Shown piece after piece: positions 31,684 through 42,464 of a stretch of DNA of 64,000 bases. How positions within the stretch are numbered: position 1 is the stretch's first letter; each line of letters starts with the position of its first letter. The notes under the pieces are model-generated. The model did no database searches and had not been told where the DNA came from. It saw only the letters and a list, made by a program, of their open reading frames with translations. The stretch is from Gnetum montanum (taxonomy: Eukaryota > Streptophyta > Gnetopsida > Gnetales > Gnetaceae): assembly GCA_015680685.1 (NCBI GenBank), contig MNCI01018185.1, positions 136,623-200,622 on the forward strand, written 5' to 3'. Position numbers and translations under genes: made by a program.

Positions 31684-32628
31684 TGATGGGATGCGATATC
31701 ACATGGGCTGCGATATCGTGTATGCGATATCACATCCACCGTGATATTGCATATCGCACAATATCGCGTACGCGATATCGTGTCTTCCCCTGCAATATCA
31801 CGTACGCGATATCGCAGTCCGTCGCAATGTCTATAAATAAGAGATGAATCTCCCTTGTTTATCATCCTAGTTTAGATTGTAGTGAAAATTTGGCAATTTG
31901 ATCCCTCCAGAGTTAGATTATTTTCTAATGTCTACCCACAGTGTGGTGAATGTAATTGTACAACATTCTTTATTCGAGTCTGACATACTTGGACATGTAG
32001 ATGAATGACAATAAAGATCAAGATTACTTCATCATTATAGCATTAACTTTGTTATTTATTTGTTTTTTTATTTATTTAATTTTATTACTATTTTCTCTCT
32101 CACCCTTAAACTCCTAGAACGCAAAACGAGTATGACTTGATTATAAGCATTTAAGTGTGACTACTTGGTATCCGAGTGGCATACCTAGGATCTATGCTTG
32201 GTAATCCCAGTGGCGTACCTAGGATCTGTGCTTGGTAATCCCAGTGGTGTACCTAGGATCTACGCTTGGTAATCCTAGTGGTAGTTGTGCACGAGGTCCA
32301 AGATGTGTACGGATGATCAAGGAATCGGTTGCTCGTTGCACTTAGGCTAGATTAGATTTTCTTACCTTTTTCTCCTAGCTTAGCTTAGTTAATATTATTT
32401 TCCACTACCTTCAAGAGTAGCATTAGAACTAGGTACATATCATACACTTCACTTTGGAGTAAACCATACATGAAAAATATAAATACTATTCCAGGTGAGA
32501 AGACAGCAAACTACGACCTAAGGTTAACAATCTAGGTGCCACAACTAGTCCATCTACGGAGTTCGACTGGATCACAAGTGAAAACACATATTTGTATGGT
32601 TGAGCATAGGGGTATCACTGCTCATCAC
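31684..32628 (+). repeat. 3' LTR of E5
   Basis: It runs from TGATGGGATGCGATATCAC to GCTCATCA, 945 bp. It has the GATATC array, TATAAATA at 31832-31839 and the three 34-bp units (about 32173-32275). Its TATA box is intact while that of the 5' LTR is mutated. Confidence 0.9.
31832..31839 (+). promoter_or_regulatory. TATA box of E5 3' LTR
   Basis: TATAAATA in the context CTATAAATAAGAGA. Confidence 0.6.
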
Positions 32629-32996
32629 CGAGCACCACTTTTAGAGAGGGTAGGCCATAAGGGAGACCCTTTAAGGTGATCCCTAATAGCCTCAGGAGTA
32701 AACTCTGCAAAAGATTCAAAATTTAATTCCACAATCACCACAATGAATGTGGACCTTTCGTGGATCACCTGAACATAATACTAGGGCAATGTGAGATGTT
32801 GTCCTTGTTCAAGCACTATAGCAACTCCTCCTTCTGCTTGCCCAGACTATAAGATAGCAGGGTCCTCTTGATGAATGCCAAATGATTGTTCCTCCTATTC
32901 TACATGTTGTCTGGTAGGGACTTGTTCCTCACCTCTCCTAGGTCATTTACTTTTACCTTGAGCAGGACCTTCCTATTGTCCACGTGTTGGGGCCAT
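32629..32996 (-). pseudogene. E4 ORF3, N-terminal part
   Basis: The ATG at 32996-32994 follows the acceptor-like TTGTAG. The frame shows MAPTRGQ-stop and EGPAQGKSK, and later HERSTFIVVIVELNFESFAE and FTPEAIRDHLKG before E5 interrupts at 32629. FTPEAI matches the region called FSIQAI in E5 and is typical of the plant transposon protein domain start. Stops are at codons 8, 18, 34 and later. Codons 8 and 34 are TAG in E5 as well. Confidence 0.7.
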
Positions 32997-33030
32997 CTAC
33001 AATCACATAGGGTCAAGTGTTAGTAAGGTT
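32997..33030 (-). promoter_or_regulatory. Predicted 3' splice site before E4 ORF3
   Basis: Minus strand CCTTACTAACACTTGACC then CTATGTGATTGTAG and the ATG. TACTAAC is an ideal branch-site sequence. Confidence 0.6.
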
Positions 33031-33867
33031 ACTTCTAAATTTAAGTTATACCTCATTACTTTCCTTAATTAATTAACTTATTTTATCTCCATGTGATGTT
33101 TCTTGAAAGATTATAATAGTGGATCCTTTTTATTTAGGTGGTTTCCAATTTTAGTTTCCCGATGTAGTTAAGGGGATTCAATTATTTTTGGTACAATTAT
33201 TCTAAATGTTATAGCTAATTACCCTTGATAATGTCCTTCAGGTGACGATAAATTCTAAAAAAATTATGTGCTATTTGGCATGTGTCCCTTCCCCAAAACT
33301 AAGCTAAACACTCCAGGTTCAAGCAGGTTCAAATGGAATTAAAATTGAAGTACCAACGAGCGAGATATAGGTAGAAAAGCAAGGGTGTCAGACTCGCAAG
33401 TCATAGAGAAAAATTTGAAAAACACCCCCACGTGATTTGTGAAAAATGATGCTAAGTGTTGCATGGGGCAGGGGTCATATATATATTTGGGCAGGATGCG
33501 ATATCGCATACGATACATCGTGTATGTGATATCGTGGCCTAACGATACTTAGGCCCAAGGAAGAATACTGAATTTTTAGGATTTTTTGGAAGTTAATAAT
33601 GGAAATCAAGGACATGTGGTAGGTGTTTAAGTGTTCTAGGGTAATTTAACTCATTTCGAAGGCATGAATAATGATATGTGGGTGGACTTGAGCAATAAGA
33701 CTTTGGGTGGTAAGTGAGAGAAAAAGATTATGTAATGGTTACATAGGAACATTGGAATTCAGAGGGATAGTAGTAGNATAATGGAAAAAATGTTATGAAA
33801 AATAGGCGAAGGATAAGAAATGGTGTTTGTGAGCTGTGTCATAAGTGAAAATTACAAAAGATTACAC
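33031..33867 (-). other. E4 untranslated region, 3' part
   Basis: Collinear with 30140-30900 of E5, including a PPT-like motif near 33280-33300. A GATATCGCATACGATAC stretch (about 33491-33540) resembles the U3 array but has no LTR around it. There is one N at 33777. No ORF. Confidence 0.5.
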
Positions 33868-33951
33868 AAGTGGATCCTCCCCAAAGCAGGTTCCAACCTA
33901 TAATGCCCTTGTGTAACCACACTTAAAAGTGTCCATGGGCACTAGAAGGGT
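33868..33951 (-). other. Conserved hairpin-plus-island element of E4
   Basis: On the minus strand CCTTCTAGTGCCC can pair with GGGCATTATAGG around ACACTTTTAAGTGT. The island CCTGCTTTGGGGAGGATCC follows. Confidence 0.65.
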
Positions 33952-34923
33952 TAAATGTAATCCACACTAAATTCACAAAACACACACATGCAAGTATCAC
34001 TGGAATGAGGTAAGAATTCTACGTTACACATGACACGAGCTACAATTACACAAACAGTGAAATGAGACGAACTATAGAAGGGATTATAGAGATTGGGACA
34101 TGAGGTAACTGACCTAGGGCACAGTGAATCCTGTGTGTAAACCATGATTAACATGTCATTAACCTGTCATTCCAAGATCATGACCAAGTCCATTTCTCTA
34201 ATCAGTGGCATTGCATTGTTTCATCCCATGATAAGCAACTATGAGAGTACCATAACAACAAGGTGTACAATCACTTGGCATTTTGTTCAAGGGAGGAGTG
34301 ATTTTTTTTTGTGACACTTCTTCTCTCTCTCTTTTTCTTTTTTTTTTTTCTTTTTTTTAAATTGCTAAATCCAGAGAAGCCGCCAACCTTCAGGCATGGG
34401 TGCATGTATTTCCAGTGGGACCCCCTAGAATAGCATTGGATTTTTAAGTATCTTTTGATTACTCTTACTCCCATTTTTCATTAGAGCTACAAGGATCTTA
34501 GTATAACCACGTTGCATGACACCTCCCATAGACATCACCAAAGAGAATCTGCAAGTCCTCTTGATGTCACACCCTAATCATTCCCTCTTGGTTAATCCTT
34601 CTTCATTTTGGGTACAATGAACACAAAATTAATTTTAAGCTTTAAGAATGTCAAGAATATCACTGTACCTTCGAACAAAGCCTCTCATTTGTAGAATGGA
34701 TGAGTGGATGTAATGGGCTCACTATCCACATAATTGATCACTCAAGACTTGATAACATAGAACACACCTCAACAAACGAGCCACATGAGTGTTTTATTCA
34801 TAGATGAGATTACTTACCAAAGCGTAAAAGGATAGAAAGACAAAATGATAAAACAAGAAATTGAAATCCAAAAAACTAGAAAACAAAAAAGTTGTAAAAT
34901 TAAAGAAAATAAAAAGCAGTTAT
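33952..34923 (-). other. E4 untranslated region, 5' part
   Basis: Antisense counterpart of 29071-30057 in E5. It contains a CT- and T-rich low-complexity tract at 34308-34360. No ORF is supported. Confidence 0.5.
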
Positions 34924-35195
34924 TAATCTTGCTTGTCACTAGAATGGGGAATATCCCCCATAACTAAATGGTTGAGGATAGAGAGGAGTAATAAATGGAA
35001 TATGAGGATCCTTGCATGTTGGAAATATTAGGACCCAGTCATACTTACCCCATTGGGGTTCACACACTTGATTATAGTAAGCATAGTGGAGCGATTTATA
35101 GGATGTAGCTTTCAGATAATGAGTTGACCCACTATGATGATTGGGACCATAAGATGGTATGCAAGGATCAGGATGTTGGCTTCCATGGCTTGTTC
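34924..35195 (-). pseudogene. gag: E4 gag tail
   Basis: The minus strand matches the last part of E5 gag (about 28800-29070): ILACIPS-like start, HHSGSTHYL, HYAYYNQVCEPQ, FPTCKDPHIPF and MGDIPH. A one-base insertion near the end shifts the frame. It ends abruptly where plus-strand integrase of E6 begins. Confidence 0.65.
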
Positions 35196-35204
35196 ATTGG
35201 TTCA

Positions 35205-36062
35205 TCAATTGTACATGTTCTACCAATACTTAGTTTGTACAAAAAATGTTGTAAACAAGTTTGGTGTGCCATGTGCATTAATTTCTGATAATGGAACTCA
35301 CTTTACAAGCACTACCTTTTGAAAGCTCATGCAACACCTAGGGGTTGAACATAAACTCACAACACCCTACAACTCCTAAGCCAATGGTCAAGTTGAGGTT
35401 ATCAATAGGGAAATCCCAAGGATTCTAACAAAAATTGGTAGCAAATATAGAAAAGAGTGGAGGAAAAAACTCAACAATGCCCTTTGGGCCTACCACTCAA
35501 CATGGAAACTTCCTATAGGCTACTCTCCCTATGAGCTTGTGTATGGAAAATTACCAACACTTCCTATTCAATCTGAGCTTCATATACTTTCAACAGCCTA
35601 TGAATTCAACTTTGAATTAAGTCTAGCACAAAAAAAATGTTAACAAGTCTCAACTTGCTAGACAAAAATCAATTAGTGGCCATATCAACTATCGAGTTAC
35701 ACAAGGTATACAACAAAAAGCGCCATGACCTTAAAATCAAGAAAGTCAAATTTTAACTAGGAGATAAGGTTTTCTACTAGAACCCCACACACATACCTCA
35801 ATGAACTAAGTTTTAAAAATTATAGGAAGGACCTTATATAATTTATGAAACTTTTCCTCTAAGGGCCATGATAATCTACAAACCTGAAAGCCTAAACAAG
35901 AAGTAACTAGTCAACATACAACAAGTCAAACCTTTCCATGAGCATAAGCCAACAAATACAACAAATGCCTCATCAGATGGACATCCACACTCCATATTTA
36001 GAATCTATTCCTTTCAACTCAGTCATGGGGGAGATAGGCACCCATGTTAACTATATAAGTGA
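35205..36062 (+). pseudogene. pol: E6 integrase C-terminal half
   Basis: It starts with VVNKFGVPCALISDNGTHF, which holds the second catalytic D of the DDE core. It continues to ANGQVEVINREIP with the catalytic E, then WRKKLNNALWAYHSTWKLP and SPYELVYGKLPTLP. The end shows the pol-terminal NSVMGEIGTHVN and a PPT-like CAGTCATGGGGGAGAT near 36019. Stops occur in the second half (about 35640 onward). Integrase would insert the cDNA; this fragment lacks the zinc finger and first D. Confidence 0.8.
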
Positions 36063-37222
36063 CTCCTTAGTTTATTCCCTTTTTTTCTGTTTTCACCCTT
36101 TTTGTTTTGCAACTTTTTATTTTACATATTCTTTACTTTACATCTTCTTTTTTTCATGTTATTAAGATTTTCTAATTTTTTTTTTCAACATGATTAGTAC
36201 ATTTTTTAATTATTGAATATTTTATACTTTCTTTTATATTTTCTTTTATTCTAGTGTGATTTTCTAACTTTTTGTTAATAAGTGCCAAGCACAATGGTAA
36301 TTTGTTACTTGATGGTGCTGTGTACTCTGTTCTTATTTGATTGTTGGTTTCTGGATTTAGCTTTGAATTTTTTTACTAATAATGATGACATGGTTTCTTT
36401 TCATTCAACATGTAGTAAGTCCACAACATCCACCCCTCCACAAACTCTATGGTTTTCCTTGTTTTGAAAATGTGCAGTCCCTTTTTCATTAACAAAACTA
36501 TAACAAATTTGTAACTATGGTAGTTTCCAAAATTGAAAGGGATTCAAAGGTTTAAACAGGGTGTGACTTCAAAGGGATTCAATATTCTTTATGCTTTTCT
36601 ACTTGCTTGGATGCATGTGTCTTTTCATGGATTTCTTACCGTTCCATGTTGACCAATAAAAGGAAGTTGAATAAATCTTTGCATAGTGTGGTTTTCATAA
36701 AAAAAAAAATAATGAGAATTCAAGGCACATCCCTTAGATAAAATAAACAGGCTACAAGCACTAGTTATGGGACTATAAAGACATGTTACACATTCCTGAA
36801 GGTCCCCTCTAACTAAGGCCCTTTCTCACTTCCTACTTCTCTTTTCTTCTCTAATAAGGAATGGTGGTTGTTCTGTGGGAGCACTCTTATGTCTAAGGGG
36901 GGTGGACTGGTCTTAGAATGGTGATGCAAAGTTACTAAACATGGTTGGTTTTGGTCTAGACTAAGGATGAATCTTATCAAATCATTTAACCATAAAATTC
37001 ACAAGAGACTTCATGTAACCTTAATCAAGATCTCCATTCCACTCTCTCTCATCCATTTATTCTTTGCATGTTTCACCTCACTACTAGCTTCATGTTCTTG
37101 TTTGATGTCCTGGTTTGATGTGTCAAAATTCTTAGGTAGTTTCTTTTCGGTTTTTGTGCTTAACCTTTTGTAACCATTAATCATCCATGGAGCTCGCGGA
37201 CTTCTTGATTTGAAGTAATGCA
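36063..37222 (+). other. E6 post-pol untranslated region
   Basis: T-rich at the start, then blocks shared with E3 and E8 such as GGGTGTGACTTCAAAGGGATTC (about 36560). No ORF is supported. Confidence 0.5.
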
Positions 37223-37263
37223 AGGGCAATAAAAGGCTTGTGCCTGCTTTGGGAAGGTCCCAC
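37223..37263 (+). other. Conserved island of E6
   Basis: AGGGCAATAAAAGG, then GCCTGCTTTGGGAAGGTCCC. Two changes from the consensus; no clear upstream stem. Confidence 0.5.
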
Positions 37264-37957
37264 TTGCATATCTTTTGGTTGGATTAGATAAGTTCTTTAT
37301 CCTTAGAAACTCTTACAATCCAATCCTTTTGTTTACCTCATTAATGACATCCAATTTTTTTCATCTTGACAACATTTTTCAATGAAACCTTTTATTGTTA
37401 CCATTGTGAATTCTTATACCCTCTTCAAGCATTTCATCCTATTTGAACTTTTTCAAATTTAATGGACCACTTATCTATTTTACCCTATTTGTCAATCTTC
37501 CCTCTAACACTTCTAAAAAAATCAATCCACCATAATCACAACCTAGCAAAGTGTAACCACTGATGAGACAAGATACTTACTAGCTATGTGTTACACATTG
37601 CACACTAATTCGTGATTTAGTTGTGATTTCAGTGGAAAGCATGGATTGGAAGTGGAACTATCTTCACCAAGGATGATGCAGCAATACCACACGATGTGGA
37701 CTATTCATGATCATTGGATCTTCTCTCTTGATCTTGAACTACCAAGAGGTGTTGGATGTCAGTTTTATCTAGGGTGTTCACTTCTCTTATCATGAATGTC
37801 CAACTTTGTCAAAGATCGTAAAGCCATACACTTGGGCAATTAGAGTTTGTTGTTTCATTTGAGTCAATTTGTATGTTATTTAATAATTCCATACTTTTCC
37901 AATATTTTGTAAAGAACTTGTTCCTTCTCTTCCTCACTTGAGGACAAGTTTTCATTC

Positions 37958-37970
37958 AGTCATGGGAGTA
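37958..37970 (+). other. 3' polypurine tract of E6
   Basis: AGTCATGGGAGTA, with one A inside the G-run, abuts the LTR. Confidence 0.75.
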
Positions 37971-38826
37971 TGATGAGTCATCATCTGATTGGCTCTGATA
38001 TCAGAGCCTCGACATCGGATACCCAATGTCGAAGACTTGGATGCAATTTCAAATGTCCAATATCACAGGGTATATGCTAGCCTATAAATATAGCTCTCAG
38101 GCTCACAATTTTCAAGAAGCTTTTCATAGTTTTTGTCATACAATAGCAAAGCTCTTACAGTTTGTTTTCTCCAAAGTTAGAATATTTTCTAAGTGCCCAC
38201 AGCAAGAGTCTGAGTGTGTATGGATCTTTGTTCAAACACTAATGTACTTGAGCATAGCAGTGTGACGGGAATAAAATTGAACCCTTTTGATCATCCTTGC
38301 AACACTGAGAATAAATTAAATGTTTGCTTGATGAATTTAATATTCATGCACTTCATTTCAATGCACTTTAATTAAGCAATTAATTTTTAGTTATTCATGA
38401 ACATAAGCACAACCACTTCAAGCATATATGTAGCACTTGGTAACCCACAAAGGCTTAATGTTTGATAATCCAATAATGCTATACGTGTTCAAGATGTGTC
38501 TAGAAAGTGGGAATGGGTACTTGTGTTAGGCTAACTAGGAAGTAGATGAATTAGATCTTAAATTACTTTACCTTTCATTCTTGTTGTAAGCGATTAAATT
38601 TATAAAACATAAAATGATCAAAATCATGCACCTCGACTACACTTAAACCATATCTTTAAGCCTCACAAGTGTACTTGGGAAGACAATGAACATTCTCAAT
38701 GCCCATTTCACTTCCTAGAGGAACTAGTGCATGGGAGAACTATAAGTCCATGGAATTTGATTTGATTATGCATGAACACCTTAGTGATTTGTATGGTTTG
38801 GCATAGGGATACCTCACTGCTTATCA
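37971..38826 (+). repeat. 3' LTR of E6
   Basis: It runs from TGATGAGTCATCATCTG to ACTGCTTATCA, 856 bp. U3 has a perfect 18-bp palindrome GGCTCTGATATCAGAGCC and an inverted pair TCGACAT...ATGTCGA. TATAAATA is at 38083-38090. The R/U5 blocks match E8 and E3. Confidence 0.87.
38083..38090 (+). promoter_or_regulatory. TATA box of E6 LTR
   Basis: TATAAATA in CCTATAAATATAGC, as in the E8 LTRs. Confidence 0.6.
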
Positions 38827-40250
38827 CCATCCTACTATTTCAATTCTAAAGTAATGCAATCTCAATCTTGCTCAACTAATTTGACATCATTACATCAATA
38901 TTATATTGGTTTTGTTTATCATGAGGGCCTCATGCATTAAAGAGATGGTTTTTTCTATACATTGCAATTAAATTTAGATGGATTCTAGAAGAAGGCTTCC
39001 AATGATCACATTTATGCAAGTACAAAAATAGCTACTGCAATTTCAAATTTTCAAAATAGAATATGAATAACAAAACCCTAAAATGGTTTAAGTTTTGAAA
39101 GCTAAATGGAAAAATTAGAGCAATAAAGATTCCAATGTATGAGGAAATATTGGTAAAATTAAAAATTTACCACTATAAGTGGAGGAAATTTGTTAGAAAT
39201 GCATTGCATTAGAAGGTAAGTTTGTTATTTGGGATGCTATGACCAAAGTAAATAAAAAAGATGAGCAACTAAAAGCAATTGCTGATAAATATATGAAAAC
39301 TAAAATCACTACATTAAAAGTTATTATTCAAGCATATTCAACAAAGAAGCAACTTGAAAAAATTAGTAGAAAAACTCACATGGATGCAACTATTTGCAAA
39401 ATTCTCAATGGAAAGAAAGAAAGAAAGGATAATGACTTTAATCTCTATTTTGTTATGATAGAGAAAAAATAAAGTGAAGACTTAGTTGAGAAGTAATGAT
39501 GGTAATAAAAGAAACAATGTGCAAGTGCTTCAAATAAAAGATGCAATTCATTTTTAGCCTAAAAATGGTAAACCTTGGCATATTGTTATCAAATTTTATG
39601 ATAGAGATAATAATAGATCTAATGTTTAGGAATATCAGAGTCACTTAAAAAGACATAAAATTTGGATTAATAAAGACCACCAAAATGGAACTTGCAAAAA
39701 ATATTTGTAAAATGAAAAAAAGTGAAAGAAGCAAGAGTAGAAGGTTTCATAGCATTTTTGAATACAAAAATGCAATGCAATAATTATCAAAACTAAATAT
39801 TTAAAAAACTTCCTGAAGAAGATATACTAGGTCTTCAATGTAAAATGTTAAACAATGATATATCAATAGCAAATAAACTAAAGGTATTATATAATATATC
39901 TTTTTTTAACAAATTTAATATTGTTGATGTTTCTAAGATGTAGAAATCTAAAGACTCTCCAAAAATTTTTGTTCGATATTTTTCTATTTTATCTTTTATT
40001 TATATAAAAAATATAGACAGTGAAAGAGCATTTAGAGATTTTACTATTTTAATTTGAGATCTCTTTATCAAAAAGTTTAATTTGAAAAGGTAGATAAATA
40101 AAGTCAATATGTTAAGCTAAAAATATGATACAAAAATATTTTTTTTATTTTTAGCCTTTGGTTACTTTGCATCTAGAGAAGCTACTCTCTATGAACAAGA
40201 ATGTGTTGATGCCAACATCGCCCATGTTAGGCATGAGGCCATGACTTATT
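38827..40250 (+). other. Weakly coding AT-rich region, possible LINE 5' part
   Basis: One lysine-rich frame is open at 39239-39472 (TKVNKKDEQLKAIADKYMKT...). I do not recognise it. At 39559 onward a frame reads NGKPWHIVIKFYDRDNN, faintly like a degenerate zinc knuckle. Near the right end FGYFASREATLYEQE resembles the YF-P stretch of LINE endonucleases, which would fit the LINE sequence resuming at 48004. All three readings are tentative. Confidence 0.3.
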
Positions 40251-41915
40251 TGTCTAATCAATAAGGTGCTTGTTGGCCAAGAGAGCTATGAGATTTAATC
40301 AATAACTTTTGAAAATTCAAATCTCAACTAACTTTATATATAAAATACACATAATCTAGGTAAGTAGAGAATTTCACAGAGGTCAACAAGCTACAAATTC
40401 ATAAGCGGACCCTAGGTCTCATAGGGAACGAAACATATGATCATGGAAGTATCATTATCAATGGTAGTTTATAGTATTTTAATTTAAGTTATTGGCCAAA
40501 GGCGTAGTACTTCATCTATTATAAATACCAATGGCAAGAGGACTACGATGCTAATGCTATCAATGTGATGGTCTTAGGTGGCAAAAGGCCCTTGCCTCAC
40601 ACCAAATGGCAATGCTTCCAATTCAAGATACAGACTGATAGTGGTGGATGTTACATCAATGGTGACAATTACACGACGTGCAGACATTACTACATGGTGG
40701 TAGTGGTGATGTGTAGAGGTGGTAGATGTGGTGGAGCAATTGGCAAACATGGGCATTCAATGCCACTACCTAAAAGCTATTATAAAAGCAATAGGAGCAA
40801 TGGTATGAACCAGAGGAATCAAAAGGCCTTCCTCACTCCTAGGGTTCGTAGGTAGTGGCAGAGCATAAACATCAAGATCGAGTTGTGGGTGACAAATGGT
40901 GTATAGTGTGGTCAATAGTAGTCAACAATAAGGGACATCTCTTAGCCTCCCCCTCTTCCATTAGGAGGTGTGTTAATAGTGGCATGGGTCGACAGTATGC
41001 ATGTGGTGAGTGGTGAGTGGTAGGGAACAAGTGGTCTCCCTCTCTCTCTCTCTTAGCAGTTGAGTGGTGCAGCAAAAGCTACATGTGGTAGATGGGCACA
41101 CAATGGTCAATAGCCAACGAATGGTGGTGAGAAAATGGTAGCAGCAAATGGTGATCTATATTAGAGGCACAAATGCTGGTAGCTATATGTGGAATATGGA
41201 AAGCATGCATGGTGGCATAAACAACGATGGCACATGGTGTGTGGTGGCTCACAGTGCATAGTGCAAACAATGCATGACTTAGCAATAGAGGTAGACAGAG
41301 GGCAACACAACCAGTAGCCAAAAAGCAAGGGACAGAAGAAAAGACATCTCTCTCCCACTCACTATCAATAGTAGTAGTGGTCAATAGAGCAATGATAGTG
41401 TTGGTAGTAGCATTGGTGGGAGTTTGCAAGCATCAGTAATGGAAAGTGGTAGTAGCATTGGCAGTAGCATTGATGAGAGTTTACAAGCATCAACAACGAT
41501 GAGTGGCGGTAATAGTAGTTTCCAACAGTTTGTTTTGCAGTAGCGGTTTTTCCATTCCTACAACAACAGGGTTTCCTATCTAGTAGTAGGCATTGGCAAG
41601 CAGCAGTAGTGCTAGCAGCACATTGCTGCGTAGTAGGGTTTTATTTTCTTTTTCTTATGATAGCAAGGTTTTTTGCCTAGTATTTGGCACCAGTGGTAGT
41701 GACAGTGATGCCCTGAAGCAACTATGAATGGCGAAAAACAATGGTCACACATGATGAGGAGGGGGTAGGATCACCATTTAACTATAATGTCACATAGCCC
41801 TCTCCAGCTGAGACTATTCCTAGGTCTTTGTACCCATACAAGAGGTACCCTAAGCGATAGTCTCCCTAAACAAGTTTTACCAAGTGTTAATGTGTCCATA
41901 ATTTATGCATCAACA
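40251..41915 (+). repeat. 5' LTR of E7
   Basis: It starts TGTCTAATCAATAAGG and ends ATTTATGCATCAACA, matching 46445-48003 along its length. The left edge is uncertain by a few bases, because TTATT precedes both copies. It is ~100 bp longer than its partner because of an extra tandem segment at about 41405-41510. A 96-residue frame (40565-40855) has a counterpart in the other LTR, but I do not regard it as a gene. Confidence 0.8.
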
Positions 41916-42464
41916 CCCTTTTCACACTATAAGGAAGGCTTGTTTTATTTCCTAATCCTCTTTCAAAACTTGTTTTATATTGAATTTTTCTACTAAAAAT
42001 CTATATTTTTTAGCCCTTATTTTGAAAAATCTATGTTCCATAATTCTTTGAAGCCCCTACTCCTTGAAGAAAATATTTATGCTTTATTTTCTAAGAATTT
42101 CTAAGCCTTTTATTTTCTAATTTCAAATAAGTCTATTTCCTAAAAATTTTGGTTTCCCGTCACCTAAGTATCATCAACCATTTCTAATCCTATTTTCAAA
42201 TTTATCTTCTAAACCCTTGTTCTCTTGTCCCATTTTCAAATTTGTACTCTAGTAGTGCCTACCTCAACTCCAACTTTGGTGAGGTGATTTACATCATTCT
42301 ACTTTTAATTTACTTTTCTAAAATTTCACATTTTCTATTTTATTTGCAATTTTATCTTTCCTTTTTAAAATAAAAATTAAAAAAATATAGTATTTAAATA
42401 TTTTTCTATTTTCTTTAAGTTTATAATGTATTAGCATTTTACATCTCTTGTTATTTTTCTTTTT
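41916..42464 (+). other. E7 leader region
   Basis: AT-rich sequence between the 5' LTR and gag. No PBS (a TGG-starting tRNA complement) can be found in the first 30 bases. No ORF. Confidence 0.45.

Larger units (their letters stand above)
26006..32628 (+). mobile_element. E5: complete pol-less Athila-like element nested in E4
   Basis: Two full LTRs flank PBS, gag, a long UTR, ORF3 and PPT. The target duplication is CCAGG (26001-26005) versus CCGAG (32629-32633). Its reality is shown by E5's own ORF3, where the same region reads uninterrupted (GATGCCTGGTACTTAGGGG, about 31118). No protease, RT, RNase H or integrase is present in 6.6 kb. Confidence 0.88.
22803..35195 (-). mobile_element. E4: antisense Athila-like element with ORF3, split by E5
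   Basis: On the minus strand, from right to left: gag tail (35195-34924), long UTR, splice-acceptor-like site, ORF3 (32996-32629 and 26005-23761), 3' UTR, PPT, and a 3' LTR ending at 22803. E5 interrupts ORF3. The 5' part is lost at a junction with E6. Like E5, its gag tail passes straight to the post-pol region without RT or integrase. Confidence 0.82.
35205..38826 (+). mobile_element. E6: 5'-truncated Athila-like element
   Basis: E6 begins within integrase and keeps the end of pol, a long UTR with the conserved island, PPT and a 3' LTR. Its 5' part was lost at the head-to-head junction with E4. It is a separate LTR subfamily. Confidence 0.8.

Noticed and set aside
34271-34474. Lysine/arginine-rich minus-strand frame
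   Set aside because: It comes from a CT/T-rich low-complexity tract in the E4 untranslated region.
39239-39472. A small host gene of 77 codons
   Set aside because: Lysine-rich, with no start context, domain or conserved counterpart. It is listed only as an unrecognised frame within the AT-rich region.
40565-40855. A protein gene within the E7 LTR (96 codons; counterpart of 84 codons at 46760-47014)
   Set aside because: It is present in both LTRs only because they are repeats. It has no recognisable domain and an antisense frame is open too.
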